Shown here: one piece after another, positions 10,936 to 21,630 of the stretch
Layout of the letters: every line of letters begins with the position of its first letter
How positions within the stretch are numbered: position 1 is the stretch's first letter
Source: Cladosporium sp. IMV 00045
Taxonomy: Eukaryota; Ascomycota; Dothideomycetes; Cladosporiales; Cladosporiaceae
Reading direction: 5' to 3'
Assembly: GCA_001931905.2 (NCBI GenBank)
Contig: MSJI02000647.1
Span: 83,718 to 108,668 of the forward strand
Length of the DNA: 24,951 nt
The notes under the pieces: model-generated
Database searches by the model: none
Told to the model about the DNA's origin: nothing
Seen by the model: only the letters and a program-made list of their open reading frames with translations
Program-made: the position numbers and the translations under genes

Positions 10936-12369
10936 TCATTCTACAGCGTTCGAAGGGGTGTATCCGCTGAAATCATACTCGACATCGTAATCCTCATCGT
11001 CTGGCTCTCCGTCAGAAAGCTCAACGTCTCGAAGGTTCTCGCCCTCGTCCTCTTCTTCAGCTCCGAAGCCGTACTCTTCCTTGCGTATCTTCTTCCACGC
11101 TGCGAGGGTTTGCTTGCGTGTGATGTGGAAAGGCAGCTTCGACAGCGCAACGCAGCCGCCTTGCGTGACCTCTACCGTTTGCCCAATCGAGGACGCAGTA
11201 TCGGTGGCTTGATCCATTAAGATGATGTGAATGAAGAAGACCATTCCAGGTTGTGCAATTACCTTCTGGCCACGCACGAACATCGGGAAGTCCATCCAAG
11301 TCGGCGCGAAAGTTGCACCCAAGCTGTAGCCACACGCATTGAAGCGTTGCTCTCTGAAGCCGTTCTCGTCTCCAACACGAGCGTAGGCTTCGAAGACATC
11401 ACCAATTTCGCGACCAGGCTTCAACGCTTCCATGGCGGCCTTCATCTGCAGCTTGTTGACTTCGAACATCCGTCGAGCAAGCTGGGTAACTCCGCCGACA
11501 TGAACGGTCCGCATCAAGCAGGCATGGTAATGCTTGTACACACCCGCATGCTCGAGAGTGACTTGGCGATCGACGATGTCCTTGCCGGTGGAATATCGGG
11601 TGAGGACAGCTTTGTTACCAGAAACGAGAATGTTTTCGTTTGCTGGATCATCACCACCGCCTTCATAAACCGTGCCGACGATCTCGCGCCACAGGTCACC
11701 TTCATAGGCTCCAGGTTTGGCGAGCTTGAGTGTTCTGACCATAGCAAAGTCAGCCAGATAGGCAGCCTTCCGGACCTTCCGCATTTCAGCCTCTGATTTG
11801 ATGATTCGCAGTTCTCGGCCAATCAAGGTGCTGTGGTCGACAAGAGTGCAGAGCCCATCAACAGCTTCCACGAGCAATTGACCAATGCGCATGTTCAAAG
11901 TAGCCGAGTCCGGCTCATATCCGATCTTCTTCGCTGGCGAGATGATACCGAATTCTTTCAGCACCTCTGGAACCAATGCGACGGGGTTGCTGCTTGCATC
12001 ATCCGGACGAATCAGGATGTCCTTCTGAGTCAACGTCGAAGTATACAGTGCCTGGCGGAGGTCCGGAGTTCGAGTGATCAGGCGCATTGATCCATCATTA
12101 GAGAGATACATTGCCTGGAAGAATACTTTGCGGGATCAGTCTTGTACCGATATGTCTGTGGCTTGACTATACTCACCATAGCCGAAGGTGTCATAGCCGG
12201 TAAGATAGTAGAGGGACTCTTGCTTCGTCAAAAGGAAACCATCAAGTCCCTCTCTCTTCATAAGATCCAAAGTACGGCGCTGTCGCTCTTGAAACTCCTT
12301 CCTCGAGAAATGCAGCACCTTCTCAAAGGGCTTGGGGACCTTGGTTTCGACAGGCTTGAGTGAGCCCAT
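10936..12369 (-). CDS. M24-fold hydrolase without metal ligands (creatinase / ectoine-hydrolase-like)
   Basis: Two exons, 12369..12177 and 12125..10936, give 460 aa. The intron (51 nt, GTGAGT..AAAG) is fixed by the join YDTFGY-VFFQAMYL, which restores the creatinase N-terminal domain; the nearby CCAG acceptor would break the frame. Residues about 20-175 are the creatinase_N domain and 180-420 the pita-bread M24 domain. The five metal ligands of aminopeptidase P/prolidase appear replaced. DAG..Y..D.TRT reads EHAGVYKHYHACLMRT (residues 256-271), the ligand His region reads CGYSLGATFAP, and the two Glu positions fall at FIHII and IGQTVEVT. This fits the metal-independent creatinase and ectoine hydrolase (DoeA/EutD) types, which cut C-N bonds in small solutes, rather than a peptidase. 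An acidic tail (about 420-449) is unusual. It shares a 684-bp divergent promoter with the permease. Substrate is inferred only; a mis-specialised peptidase remains possible. Confidence 0.85.
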
Positions 12370-13053
12370 GATGTTGTGATGGAGGTGATGTATTATTGAG
12401 CAGGAAACTTGAGCTTAGATTCAGTGTAACAGGCAGATATCAAGTACACTTGTCTTGCGTCTTCAGACTGCTACATCACCCCTCTTATGGCAAACAAGGG
12501 CTGAGGATGATCATGCATCGGCTGCATCAGCATCGAGTCACGCGCGGCTGCACATCGCCTCTGAATCACCATCGTTGGCCACGATAAACACTCGAAGAAA
12601 TGGAGTATTCATGGTAAGTCGAGGGGAAAGACGACAGTCTTGATGTGAGTAAGCGATCAATGGGGAAAGACCGAGCGGATCGACGGCCGACAAAGCCAAG
12701 GCTCGAACACCGCGCATTAGACTTTCACTTCACAGGGACAACGCTTTGGGAAGGAGCGAGCGATAGACTTCTGGATGCTCAAGTAGTGGTCCATCATCTC
12801 ATCTCATCAGCGCTATCAGTCCGCATTTGTTTATCAAGATGCTTGTATACTTTGCGCATGATGACTTGCCGCTTATCGCTTCTATACGCGTTTCGACCAA
12901 TTGGCTGGCTATCAGGGTACAGAAGAGCTGCTTTCTGTGTATATATGGCCTCTTTCCAAAGTCATCGTCGACTGCATTACACGCGACATTCTGTGACCCT
13001 CATCTTTACTTTGACATAGCGTGTCCTCCACTTGGTTGCTTCTGCCGCGAAGT
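12370..13053. promoter_or_regulatory. divergent promoter of M24 hydrolase and amino-acid permease, rich in GATA sites
   Basis: The start codons at 12369 (-) and 13054 (+) face away from each other. Six HGATAR-type sites lie at 12582-12587, 12761-12766, 12813-12818, 12831-12836, 12873-12878 and 12909-12914, where about two would be expected by chance. GATA factors of the AreA/NIT2 type activate nitrogen-scavenging genes, which fits a permease and a catabolic hydrolase. A TATA-like TATATAT lies at 12940-12946, about 110 bp before the permease ATG. No credible gene lies in this stretch. Confidence 0.55.
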
Positions 13054-14878
13054 ATGGACCAGAAGAACGATAACGCTGGAGACGAAGAGAAAGCCGTCTG
13101 GGCTACGATCACCCGCAGTGATGGCGACATTGCCTCCGCTCGAAATGGCTCAGTAATCAGTGCCACTATCGACAACCAGCTTTACGAACCAGGCATTGAA
13201 ACCACCCAGCGCGGTCTCAAAAGTCGGCATGCTCAGATGATCGCGCTTGGCGGTTCGATAGGCACAGGGTAAGGCTCTTCGCCAGAGGAGATGTAGCACT
13301 TCTGATCGATTCACAGATTATTTGTTGGGACCGGCCGAACACTAGCTTTAGGTGGACCAGCATTCATACTGGCCGGATTCATCATCGTCTCCTTCTTGAT
13401 TTACTGTGTTGTCACCGCTATTGTCGAGGTTGCAACATATCTGCCTGTCCACGGTGCCTCAATGGCCTACTACGGACATCGCTATATCTCTCGGTCAATG
13501 GGCTTCGCTCTTGGATGGCTTTACTTTTACGCACTAGGCATCCTGGTTCCATATGAGATCACGGCGGCGGGTCTAATCATAGATTACTGGCCCAATCCCG
13601 TGAACATCGGTGTTTGGATGACGGTCATGCTGGTCGTTATTGTCGGCTTGAACTGTCTCCCTGTCCGATATTACGGCGAGACAGAGTTCTGGTTCGCTGG
13701 GACTAAAGTGATACTAATGGTTGGCCTACTTATCTTGTCCTTCATTCTATTCTGGGGCGGTGGACCAACGCGAGATCGCCTGGGTTTCCGCTACTGGTCT
13801 GATCCCGGAGCTGCACATGCAATGATCCGCGAAGGCGATATAGGACGACTTATCTCGTTCTGGTCTACTCTGGTATCGTGTGTCTTCCCCTTCGTCTTTG
13901 CGCCGGAGCTGATCATATTTACTGTAAGCATACATGGGCAGCAGGAAAAGGAGTTGTATACTGATCTGATCGGAGGCGGGCGAGATGGAATCGCCTAGAC
14001 GCAACCTTCCAAAAGCCGCAAAGCGATACATCTATCGCCTTCTGTTTTTCTACATTCTAGGTGTGCTTGCGATCGGTGTTGTGCGTGTGATCCCAGTTTT
14101 GTTTTGCCAATGAGAACTGCTAACACATCGACAGACGGCTCCGAGCAATGCGCCTGAACTCCTTAGTGGCGACGCTGGAGCTGCAGCAAGCCCCTTCGTT
14201 GTCGCCATCTCAAATGCTGGAATCAGTGTACTTCCCAGCATCGTCAATGCTGTCATTCTGCTCTCTGCATGGTCTTCGGGGAACTCTTTCTTATACATGA
14301 GCGTCCGGTCTCTCTACTCTTTGGCTCTCGCAGGAAACGCTCCACGCATCTTTAAGAAATGCACCAAATCTGGCATCCCGATTTATGCCGTGGGCGCGTC
14401 TTCCTTGTTCACCCTGCTATCTTACTTGAACGTCAGCAGTTCCGGAGGTCTTGTGTTCACCTGGTTCGTGAACCTGACCAACGCATGGGGCATGATAAGT
14501 TGGTGTTGCTGCATGATCATCTTCATTCGCTTCAGAAAAGCGTGCGCCTGTCACAACGTACAGTCACCTTACAGGAGCATCCTACAACCATATGGCGCTT
14601 GGATTGCCATGGTCGCCTTCTCGCTCCTATGTCTCATCAATGGCTTTACTGTGTTCTTCCCTCAAAACTGGTCGGCTTCCTCATTCTTGACGTCCTATGT
14701 CAGCATTCCCATCTTCTTCGCTATCTACTTCGCGCATAGACTTTGGGCGAGGAACGACAAATGGGCGTGGGATGTGTGGGAGATTGATATGCACACTGGT
14801 ATTAAGGAGGTTGAGGATGCAGAATTGCCCGAGCGGCCGAGGAAAGGATTTTCTAAGATCATGGCTCTCGTTGAGTAG
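13054..14878 (+). CDS. amino-acid permease, YAT/APC family
   Basis: Proton-coupled importer of amino acids or similar zwitterions at the plasma membrane. Exons 13054..13268, 13317..13923, 13976..14080 and 14135..14878 give 556 aa, typical of the family; introns are 48, 52 and 54 nt. The hallmark start of helix 1 is RGLKSRHAQMIALGGSIGTG followed by LFVGTG (across intron 1). Further family blocks are ALGWLYFYALG, PELIIFTAGEMESPRRNLPKA (joined across intron 2, which fixes its acceptor at 13975) and SAWSSGNSFLYMSVRSLYSLA. About twelve hydrophobic spans can be counted. It ends with a hydrophilic tail containing WAWDVWEIDMHTG. The gene is divergent from the M24 hydrolase, so the two are probably co-regulated. 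The substrate cannot be read from the sequence; the cluster context suggests a solute such as ectoine, a diamino acid or a related compound. Confidence 0.93.
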
Positions 14879-15273
14879 AACCCGAGGTCGTTACCGACAA
14901 ACCCGGGAGAGGTCTTTGTGTAGCGAGCAAATTCATTCGCATCTTCACTTTGTATTTTTCATGGAAATGTAAAATTGCATTTCAGTGTCTCGGTGGATCC
15001 ATGAAGGTACCAGAAATGCTAATATGAGCAAACGAATGTGATGGATGTATTGTATGGAGATGCTCGAGATTCGAGACAACCATCTCAATGGCAGTCCGCT
15101 TTCTCGAGCGCACCAGAGCTGCAGATACAAGCATACGATCACTGGTGAGGTGTTGAGAGTTGAGTCGCCTGAGCAAACATCTTCATGGCCACCTGACGCG
15201 TTCGAGGTACGACACTCCTTGATAGCACCACTAGCAATATGAAATGTCTTTGTTTTCTCATATATGTACATCG
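14879..15273. other. convergent 3' intergenic region
   Basis: Between the permease stop (+) and the regulator stop (-). It should contain both polyadenylation regions. I see no gene, repeat or clear structural element. Confidence 0.6.
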
Positions 15274-17540
15274 TCACACCGGCAGAACACGGATGCCTAG
15301 ACTGACCAAAGTCTCTCTCCAGTCACAAAAACCCTGCGAATTGTCCATTGCTTGCCAGGTTCTTGCAATGATGTCCTGCTGTCTGGCATAATTGGCCATC
15401 TGGTAGCGTTGAACCTGTCTCCACCACTCTCGCCAACCTTTCCGTTCATCGCCTACCGCTTCACACGATGCAATGAAAGCTGGCCAAGTAATTGGCGCTG
15501 GCATGGCGACGTCTGCGGGAGCATCCTTCTTCAATGTTTCTGCCTCGCTCATGGCGGCCAGCACGGCTTGTTGCTCCATGTGGAGATCCTCGCGAGCGCA
15601 CTGTTGAATCGAACGATAGTAGTAGATCAAAGCTGCGTGATGGAAGGCCTTTGATTGGGCACGAGCGACCTTTAACATCGAGACTTGATCATGATCAATC
15701 GCGGAGAACCTCTCCGTGGTAACCGACCATGAGCACAACTCATCTCCCAGATCCTCGCAAGCTTGCAACAAGCCCTCAGGATAGCCGGTTTCCTTGTGAT
15801 AAGCGAGGCACTGTGACAACTTGTAAATCTTCAACAGTGCATTGGCTGTCGGCCTAGATATCCCGTAAATGTATTCGATGCCTGGCGATAACATGTCCAC
15901 GTTTGCTCCATTGGTCGTATCATAGTTCCCCGTCCAAGGTTTCGGTTGCGGGTTGAAGAGTGCGGTCTGGGCGAACAGGTGCAACATAGTACAGATGGTG
16001 TTGAGCTGACGAGTCTCGGAGCTAACAACATTTGCGAAATGACGAGAAGCCTGAAGTTTCATCGCAGCATCCAGATGAACCCAGTGATCTTCAGTGCCAC
16101 CGTTCAAAATCTGGTCATGTCAGCTCGATTGTCAATGGAAATTTGTCGCGCAGCTCACATCTACCGACACCAATGCAAGTATGGCGGTCATTAAATCCTT
16201 ATAAGCGCTAGATCGCGATGCTAGTGCATTGCGAAGAGTAATGAGGGCCTTCTGTCGATGGTAGCATGCTGTTGCGCCCAGGTTGCTCTCTGCGGATCTC
16301 AAGCCCTGCAAGTTGTTTGCTGCAGCGGATAGAAGGCTATGACACACAGCCGCCCTTGGAGACGAAGAAGAATCTGCCGAGCCTTCCTGTTCCAGATCCG
16401 AAGAACCTTGAATTGCAAGTGGCAGATATATTCTCTCAAACGGGTTGGCAGAATGGATGATTGGTTGCATGAGATGCACCATATGCTTCGCGTAATGATG
16501 TATCAGGAGATTGTTGGTGGAACCTCGATTGCTGAAAGAAAAGACACCGCAATCGATTTGCCGTGGAAGCTGGCTAGAACCGACTATTCGTGCCAATCGT
16601 ATATCTACTGGCTCTGGGCACTCATTGTCAAGTTCAAGTTCAGGACTAGTCGGTTGGGGTAAGTCGGGTCCAAAGACTGTAGGAGTTAGGCGGGTTTGCA
16701 CTTCCGCACCTTGGAATGCATCTACAAGGACGTCAGTCTATATGAAATGGTATTTAGAAAGACGCAATGACTCACCAAAATAGGAAATTTCTATATCACG
16801 AGGTGAGTGCTCAGCTGATATCGGTCTGCCGATGTGGGCATTACTACTATTGCTCTGTGCCATCCACGGTAGGTAGGCGAAGTCGACACAGGTGTCCTGG
16901 TCTAGCGATTCGGACGAGGCGATGTTTGGCGCGGCATACTGTATCTCCTCAGTGCTCACAGAGTCTCCACAGACAGATCCTTGCTCGAGGCTTGTTGCGG
17001 GAGACTCCTCGCTCTCAGAAGTCCCAGGATGGGGCTTCGCATGTCTGCCCTGGCTCGCATTGAAGACAGTGAAAGGACCAGCAATGGCACTGTCTGATGT
17101 ACTTGTAGATTTCTCAAGACGCGATAAAGTCTGTGAGACCTCTTCATCGGTCATCAAGTTACAAGTATTCTCCTCTGATTTTGTCAGCTCGTTTGTCTGA
17201 ATCTCAGTATGCCTCTCAAGTACATACCGGGTCTTATTTGCCTACGGCGCCCACGAGACCTCTGAGTGTCTACTCCATCTCCAACATTCCAGATGAGATC
17301 TACACCGTAACCTGCACAAGTAAGGCCGGCGTTCTGGCATACCGTACAACAGACTGGTCTTTCATCACATTTGACCCGCCGTTTTCGGCATGTCCAGCAC
17401 CTGGAAATGAATGCATCAGACCTTGACCGGAAAGTTGGTCTGAAGCGAAGGACCTACCCGGTATAAGATAGACTTGGTCTGTATATCTTCGTCTTGCGGC
17501 CATGTCGCCGGTGACTTGTTACTCTCGCCACGTCTGCCAT
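15274..17540 (-). CDS. Zn2Cys6 transcription factor with fungal-specific C-terminal domain
   Basis: Likely pathway-specific nuclear regulator. Exons 17540..17458, 17400..17228, 17174..16776, 16721..16159 and 16110..15274 give 684 aa; introns are 57, 53, 54 and 48 nt. The zinc cluster becomes visible only when exons 1 and 2 are joined: Cys29, Cys32, Cys39, Cys46, Cys49, Cys56, spacing C-x2-C-x6-C-x6-C-x2-C-x6-C, with the basic RKRRVK between Cys32 and Cys39. A basic stretch (RSRGRRR) follows. Residues about 90-215 are a polar, probably disordered linker. The rest resembles the Fungal_trans_2 domain found in Arg81-like regulators, with blocks NNLLIHHYAKHM, YKDLMTAILALVSVDIL and AFHHAALIYYYRSIQ. 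The start at 17540 is the only nearby ATG that keeps the frame into the zinc cluster. It sits in the middle of the cluster and may control it; a CGG-N6-CCG site lies upstream of its own start. Confidence 0.88.
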
Positions 17541-18093
17541 GTGCGCGAGATTAGGAGTTGAACGCAAACAGCGCGAGGACCTGAACAAGTGGTCACCAGT
17601 CTGGCGATGTGGGGATCATTGTATTTCCTTATTTTGATAATGTTGAACGTAGATAAGGAATTGATAAAGCATGCCTTCTTCGTGGCCGGTGGCGACATGT
17701 CGTTCACCAAGCGGGGGGTGGACATCATTACCGGAGTTTGCCGGTACAAGACACCGCAAGATTGACGATCTTCCTCAAACGCTATCAACCAATGAATCAA
17801 GGCAACGACTTGAATGGTTTGCTTTTTACGCATGATGCAATTTGAATAGCCGAACATGCTTTGCAATTAGGAAAGTCTGCAATCCCATCGCGACGAGGTT
17901 TCTGCCACTGAAATAATGTCTTTTGCAACGGTGTTGGTATTCAAGCATCTATAACGAGACGTCTTGATGATTCTTTCCATGTATGACCACGGAGAAAGCG
18001 ATGAAATATCCTCCAGCATCGACCCTTCTTTCCAAGGATTATTCACATGCAAGACCGAAACCGAACCATTGGACCATTGAGGCCACTATGTGT
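17541..18093. other. regulator upstream region and M20 gene 3' end
   Basis: Separates the M20 deacylase stop (18094) from the regulator start (17540); both genes are on the minus strand. No gene is evident. It contains the CGG-N6-CCG element given separately. Confidence 0.6.
17731..17744. promoter_or_regulatory. CCGG-N6-CCGG inverted repeat, candidate Zn2Cys6 binding site
   Basis: Reads CCGGAGTTTGCCGG, an inverted CGG/CCG pair with a 6-bp spacer, the kind of site bound by dimeric Zn2Cys6 proteins. It lies about 190-205 bp upstream of the regulator's own ATG, so autoregulation is possible. I did not find the same spaced repeat in the neighbouring promoters. Confidence 0.35.
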
Positions 18094-19287
18094 TCAACGA
18101 CAAAATTCCGTCTCGATGCGGATGAATGCGTCTACAAGCTGGCGTAGAGATTCGATCTCCACCCACTCTTTCGCAGCATGCAAACCATAGCCTTTAGGGC
18201 CCCATATGACGCCCGGAATTCCTTCATCAGCCAGCAAAGCCATGTCCGTCCAATATGTCTCGCTCTTGATGTCCGGCGCATTACCAATCACTGTATTAGC
18301 ATGCTTAGATACCAATCGGACGAAGTCGTGATCCCGAGCAACGCCGAAGGGTGAGCGAGAGAAACTGGTACGCAAATCGGCTTCGAAGCCTGGCACTTCT
18401 GCCTTGAGCTTCTGGATAATTCCCTCCAGATCGCTACGTACGTTGTCCAGAGTTTCTCCAGGTACTGTTCGTCGCTCGATGGATATCGTGCAAGAATCTG
18501 GGTAGGAATTCACCTCTGCACCTCCTTTAATAATACCAGCATGTATGCTTGGAGCTCCAAGCCTCTCGTTACCCTGCTTCAGCCACTTCTCCTGCAAGCG
18601 TTGGGCGAGTCGATCGATTTCTACCAGCAAATAGCCTGCTTTGCAGATAGCGTCCACGCCAAGGTCTGGTCGAGATCCATGAGCAGCCACACCGTGTACA
18701 TCAACATAAAAGACAGCAAGGCCTTTGTGGGCGTTGATGATTGCCATTTCCGTAGGCTCGGCCACGATGGCTGCGTCGGCTCGCCAGCCAGCTTGCAATA
18801 CTTGCTCTGTACCAATGCTTTCCATTTCTTCATCAGCCACCGCGGCAAGAACCACGTCGCCCTTCAGCTTAAGCATTTTGGCAGTAGCGAGAGCGATCAT
18901 CTCAGCGGCAAGACCGCTCTTCATGTCGGCAGTCCCGCGACCGTATATATTGTTGTCTTCAATCTTGCCGCTCAATGCATCGCCGTCGTAGCTGGTCAGA
19001 TTGACCGTGTCAAGGTGCCCATTGAACATGAGGCTCTTGCCGCCGCCCGAGCCTCGAACAATGCCTACCACAGACGGTCGGCCAGGTGTTGGTTCGATCC
19101 AATGACATTCGATTTCTCGGTCCTTGAGCCACCTTGTGACGAACTTAGCCACCGCTGTCTCGCCTGCCCCGGTGTCTGAGCCAAGGTCTGGGTTTGATGA
19201 GTCGATGCGCACAAGGGCTTGGGTGAGGCATACCACGTCGTCGAGGTCCAAGCGCGCAGGAACTTCAGTCTCGTCGGTAGTTGTCAT
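18094..19287 (-). CDS. M20 family deacylase (ArgE/DapE type)
   Basis: Zinc-dependent amidohydrolase that removes an acyl group from an N-acyl amino acid; relatives act on acetylornithine and succinyl-diaminopimelate. It is intronless, 397 aa, the usual length. Metal and catalytic residues are all present: His91 and Asp93 in NGHLDTV, bridging Asp121 in GRGTADMKSG, Glu153-Glu154 in ADEEMES, Glu177 in VAEPTE and His370 in GYGLHAAKEW. His203 in HGVAAHGSRP is the conserved His of the dimerisation (lid) domain. The start is the ATG at 19287 (G at -3); the frame stays open further upstream but has no ATG there. No signal peptide or peroxisomal tail is seen, so it is probably cytosolic. Between the regulator and the aldehyde dehydrogenase, it could deacetylate an intermediate such as N-acetyl-diaminobutyrate; classical arginine metabolism is the main alternative. 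Confidence 0.9.
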   Translation of the reverse strand: MTTTDETEVPARLDLDDVVCLTQALVRIDSSNPDLGSDTGAGETAVAKFVTRWLKDREIECHWIEPTPGRPSVVGIVRGSGGGKSLMFNGHLDTVNLTSYDGDALSGKIEDNNIYGRGTADMKSGLAAEMIALATAKMLKLKGDVVLAAVADEEMESIGTEQVLQAGWRADAAIVAEPTEMAIINAHKGLAVFYVDVHGVAAHGSRPDLGVDAICKAGYLLVEIDRLAQRLQEKWLKQGNERLGAPSIHAGIIKGGAEVNSYPDSCTISIERRTVPGETLDNVRSDLEGIIQKLKAEVPGFEADLRTSFSRSPFGVARDHDFVRLVSKHANTVIGNAPDIKSETYWTDMALLADEGIPGVIWGPKGYGLHAAKEWVEIESLRQLVDAFIRIETEFCR

Positions 19288-19992
19288 TTCAAGTTGGGAG
19301 TAAACGTGAGTATTGTCCTGGCCCAAAGTGAGATTTTGCTGTAAGGCGACCAACGTCTTGCCACCAAGAGCAGGGTATGCCGTCTGGCATCTCGTGTGAC
19401 TTCTCGAAACCTCCTTGTAGCGACAACATTCTCGTGTTATCTATTTTCGCGCTTGGTATTACCAAAACAGGCGATGTACGCAGATATGATCTCGGTGCAG
19501 ATGGAGGGTCGCTGAGAAAGGAAGCACCGAGCGACGGCTTGAGAGATTTTAGACTTCACTACTCTTTCTCCCCACGTGTGCAACCCCACATTGGCCCACT
19601 CTTATCGCCGATCTCAAAGCGCATGCGATTAGCAAACACCAGTTTACCAATAGTCTGATTGAAGAGCCCTCAACACAAAGTAGGGCATAGCATAGGAATG
19701 AGACCCGGTGATCATTGGCCACCGATGACCTCGGACTTTAAGCTTTGACAACGAGAAAGCGCTGTACCACAGGAAGGGAGCTGGCAGGAGATAAGATGCC
19801 TTATCAAGAGCCCCAAATTCTTCGGAATATCGCAGGCACTGAAACAAATTCAACACAGTCGTAGAAGACTGCCAGAAATTCGGTCAACTGAGAAAGCACG
19901 GATTGTAGTTGATCCGGTTCGAAATGACCGGTTCGCTATTGGTCGCAGAGATAAGGGTACCGACCGAGATTGTCCAAACCAAACAGACTATC
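19288..19992. promoter_or_regulatory. M20 deacylase promoter region with GATA sites
   Basis: Upstream of the M20 gene and downstream of the dehydrogenase stop. Five HGATAR-type sites occur at 19437-19442, 19602-19607, 19789-19794, 19801-19806 and 19949-19954, against about two expected. A CACGTG box lies within CCCCACGTGTG near 19571-19581. No gene is seen here. Confidence 0.45.
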
Positions 19993-21630
19993 TTACAACT
20001 TCGAAGATGGACGAACTGTCAAAGTGCCAGTTTTCGAGATCAAGTACTCCTCAATGGCAACGTCCTTACCAGCTTCCTTACCATACCCTGACTCCTTGAT
20101 GCCCCCGAAGGGAGACTCTGCCGCGGAAGAGTTACCTATTTGGAATGTCAGTACGTCCGCAGAGATACGAATATATCGCATCACATACCTGTGTTCATCC
20201 CAATCATGCCAGCCTCAAGCTTCTCCAACAGCCTCCAAGTCCGACTCACATCGTTGGTGAAGAAGTACGAAGCCAAGCCCATGGAAGTATTGTTGGCGAG
20301 CTTAGTCGCCTCTTCTTCCGTTTCGAACTTGTAGAGACCCAAAAGCGGTCCGAAGATCTCTTCTTGCGTCGTGAGCATCGAAGGAGACATGTCGGAGATG
20401 ATCGTAGGCTGGAAGAAATTTCCATCTTTGCCGTCAATACGCTTGCCACCGTGAAGGACTCGCCCGCCCTTGCTCACAGCGTCGGAGATGTGTCGCTCCA
20501 TCTTTTGGATGCCGTTTCGAATCGTCAAAGCTCCCATCGTAGTGGCACTGTCTGCCCCATGGCCTACTCGAAGGGCTTTTGTTGCTTCTACCATCATCCG
20601 TGCGAAACGGTCGTAGACTCCACTCTGGACGTATACGCGGTTGGCGTGAGTGCAAGCTTGGCCTGCGGTGCGCCATTTCAGGACCATGAGTGCCGCGACG
20701 GCCTGGTCGAGATCTCCGTCGTCGAAAACGATAAAGGGACAGTTTCCTCCAAGTTCAAGTGTGACCTTTTTGAGTCCATAACTGCAATGCTTCGCGACCA
20801 GCTTCCCAACTGCAGTACTCCCTGTGAAGGTCACTTTGCGGACGTCAAGGTGCTTACAGAGGGCTTCGCTGATGGATGGCGTGTTGGCATTGTCGGTAGT
20901 AATGACATTCAGTACTCCAGGAGGAAATCCAGAGCGAGATGCCAGGTCAGCCAATGCAAGTATGCTGAGAGGTGTCTCTGGCGATGGTTTCACGATCATA
21001 GAGCATCCTGCCGCAAGAGCTGCAGATATCTTTCTGATAGCCATGGTGACCGGAAAGTTCCACGGAATGAGAGCAACACTCACGCCAATTGGCTGCTTGA
21101 TGATGAAAGTCCTTCGCTCAGAAATAGCTGGCAAGGCGATTGAGCCACGCACCCGCTCCGCCTCGCCAGCAAACCACCAGGCGAAGCTGTTGGCGTAATC
21201 GACTTCTCCTCGTGCTTCAACCATTGGCTTGCCCGTCTCGTAGACAATGAGCTTTGCGAGGTCCTCACGGGAGTTCTCAATCAGTCTGTACCACTCCAGG
21301 AGCCATTTTGCCCTCTGACGTGGGTTGATGTCGGCATACTTGGCGAAAGCCTGTAGAGAATTCCTGACGTACTCATCCACATCGTTGACTTCATTTGTTG
21401 GACAGCGAGCAAAGGTCTTGAGAGTGCCCGGATCTGAAAAGACATGGAGATGTCAATAACGGCTTGATAGATCCTCAGATGTACAACAAGCACGGCATCA
21501 TACCTTCAATGTCGAATACCTTATTGGATTTTGACTGAACCCATTGGCCCCCAAGATACGAGGCCTCGTGAAACAGATCGGGGTCGTCGAGCTGCCACTT
21601 GTCAGTATCCTGAGACAATCGAGATGCCAT
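19993..21630 (-). CDS. NAD(P)-dependent aldehyde dehydrogenase, succinate-semialdehyde type, with SKL tail
   Basis: Oxidises an aldehyde, probably a semialdehyde, to the acid. Exons 21630..21504, 21433..20189 and 20135..19993 give 504 aa; introns are 70 and 53 nt, both with GTATG donors. The catalytic set is complete: Asn168 in IPWNFP, Lys191 in VKPSPE, the cofactor motif FTGSTAVG (245-252), Glu269 in LELGG and nucleophile Cys303 in GQACTHANR. The C-terminal block SPFGGIKESGYGKE is typical of GabD/Uga2-like enzymes. The protein ends in Ser-Lys-Leu, a canonical PTS1, so peroxisomal import is likely; most fungal succinate-semialdehyde dehydrogenases are cytosolic. Start: first ATG giving the family N-terminus (DPDLFHEASYLGGQW). 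It is divergent from the copper amine oxidase, whose aldehyde product it may take. Exact substrate (succinate, aspartate or another semialdehyde) cannot be read from the sequence. Confidence 0.93.

Noticed and set aside
12112..12125. CCAG acceptor just before GCAATGTAT in the M24 gene
   Set aside because: It breaks the frame from exon 1; the AAAG acceptor at 12126 gives the conserved GYVFFQAMYL join.
18541..19179. 212-residue plus-strand frame
   Set aside because: Antisense to the M20 deacylase, which has every catalytic residue in place.
19288..19353. N-terminal extension of the M20 protein to 19353
   Set aside because: The codon at 19353 is TTG, not ATG, and no in-frame ATG lies just upstream; the ATG at 19287 starts where the family does.
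20145..21143. 332-residue open frame on the plus strand
   Set aside because: Fully antisense to the aldehyde dehydrogenase, with no recognisable motif; a by-product of codon use in the real gene.
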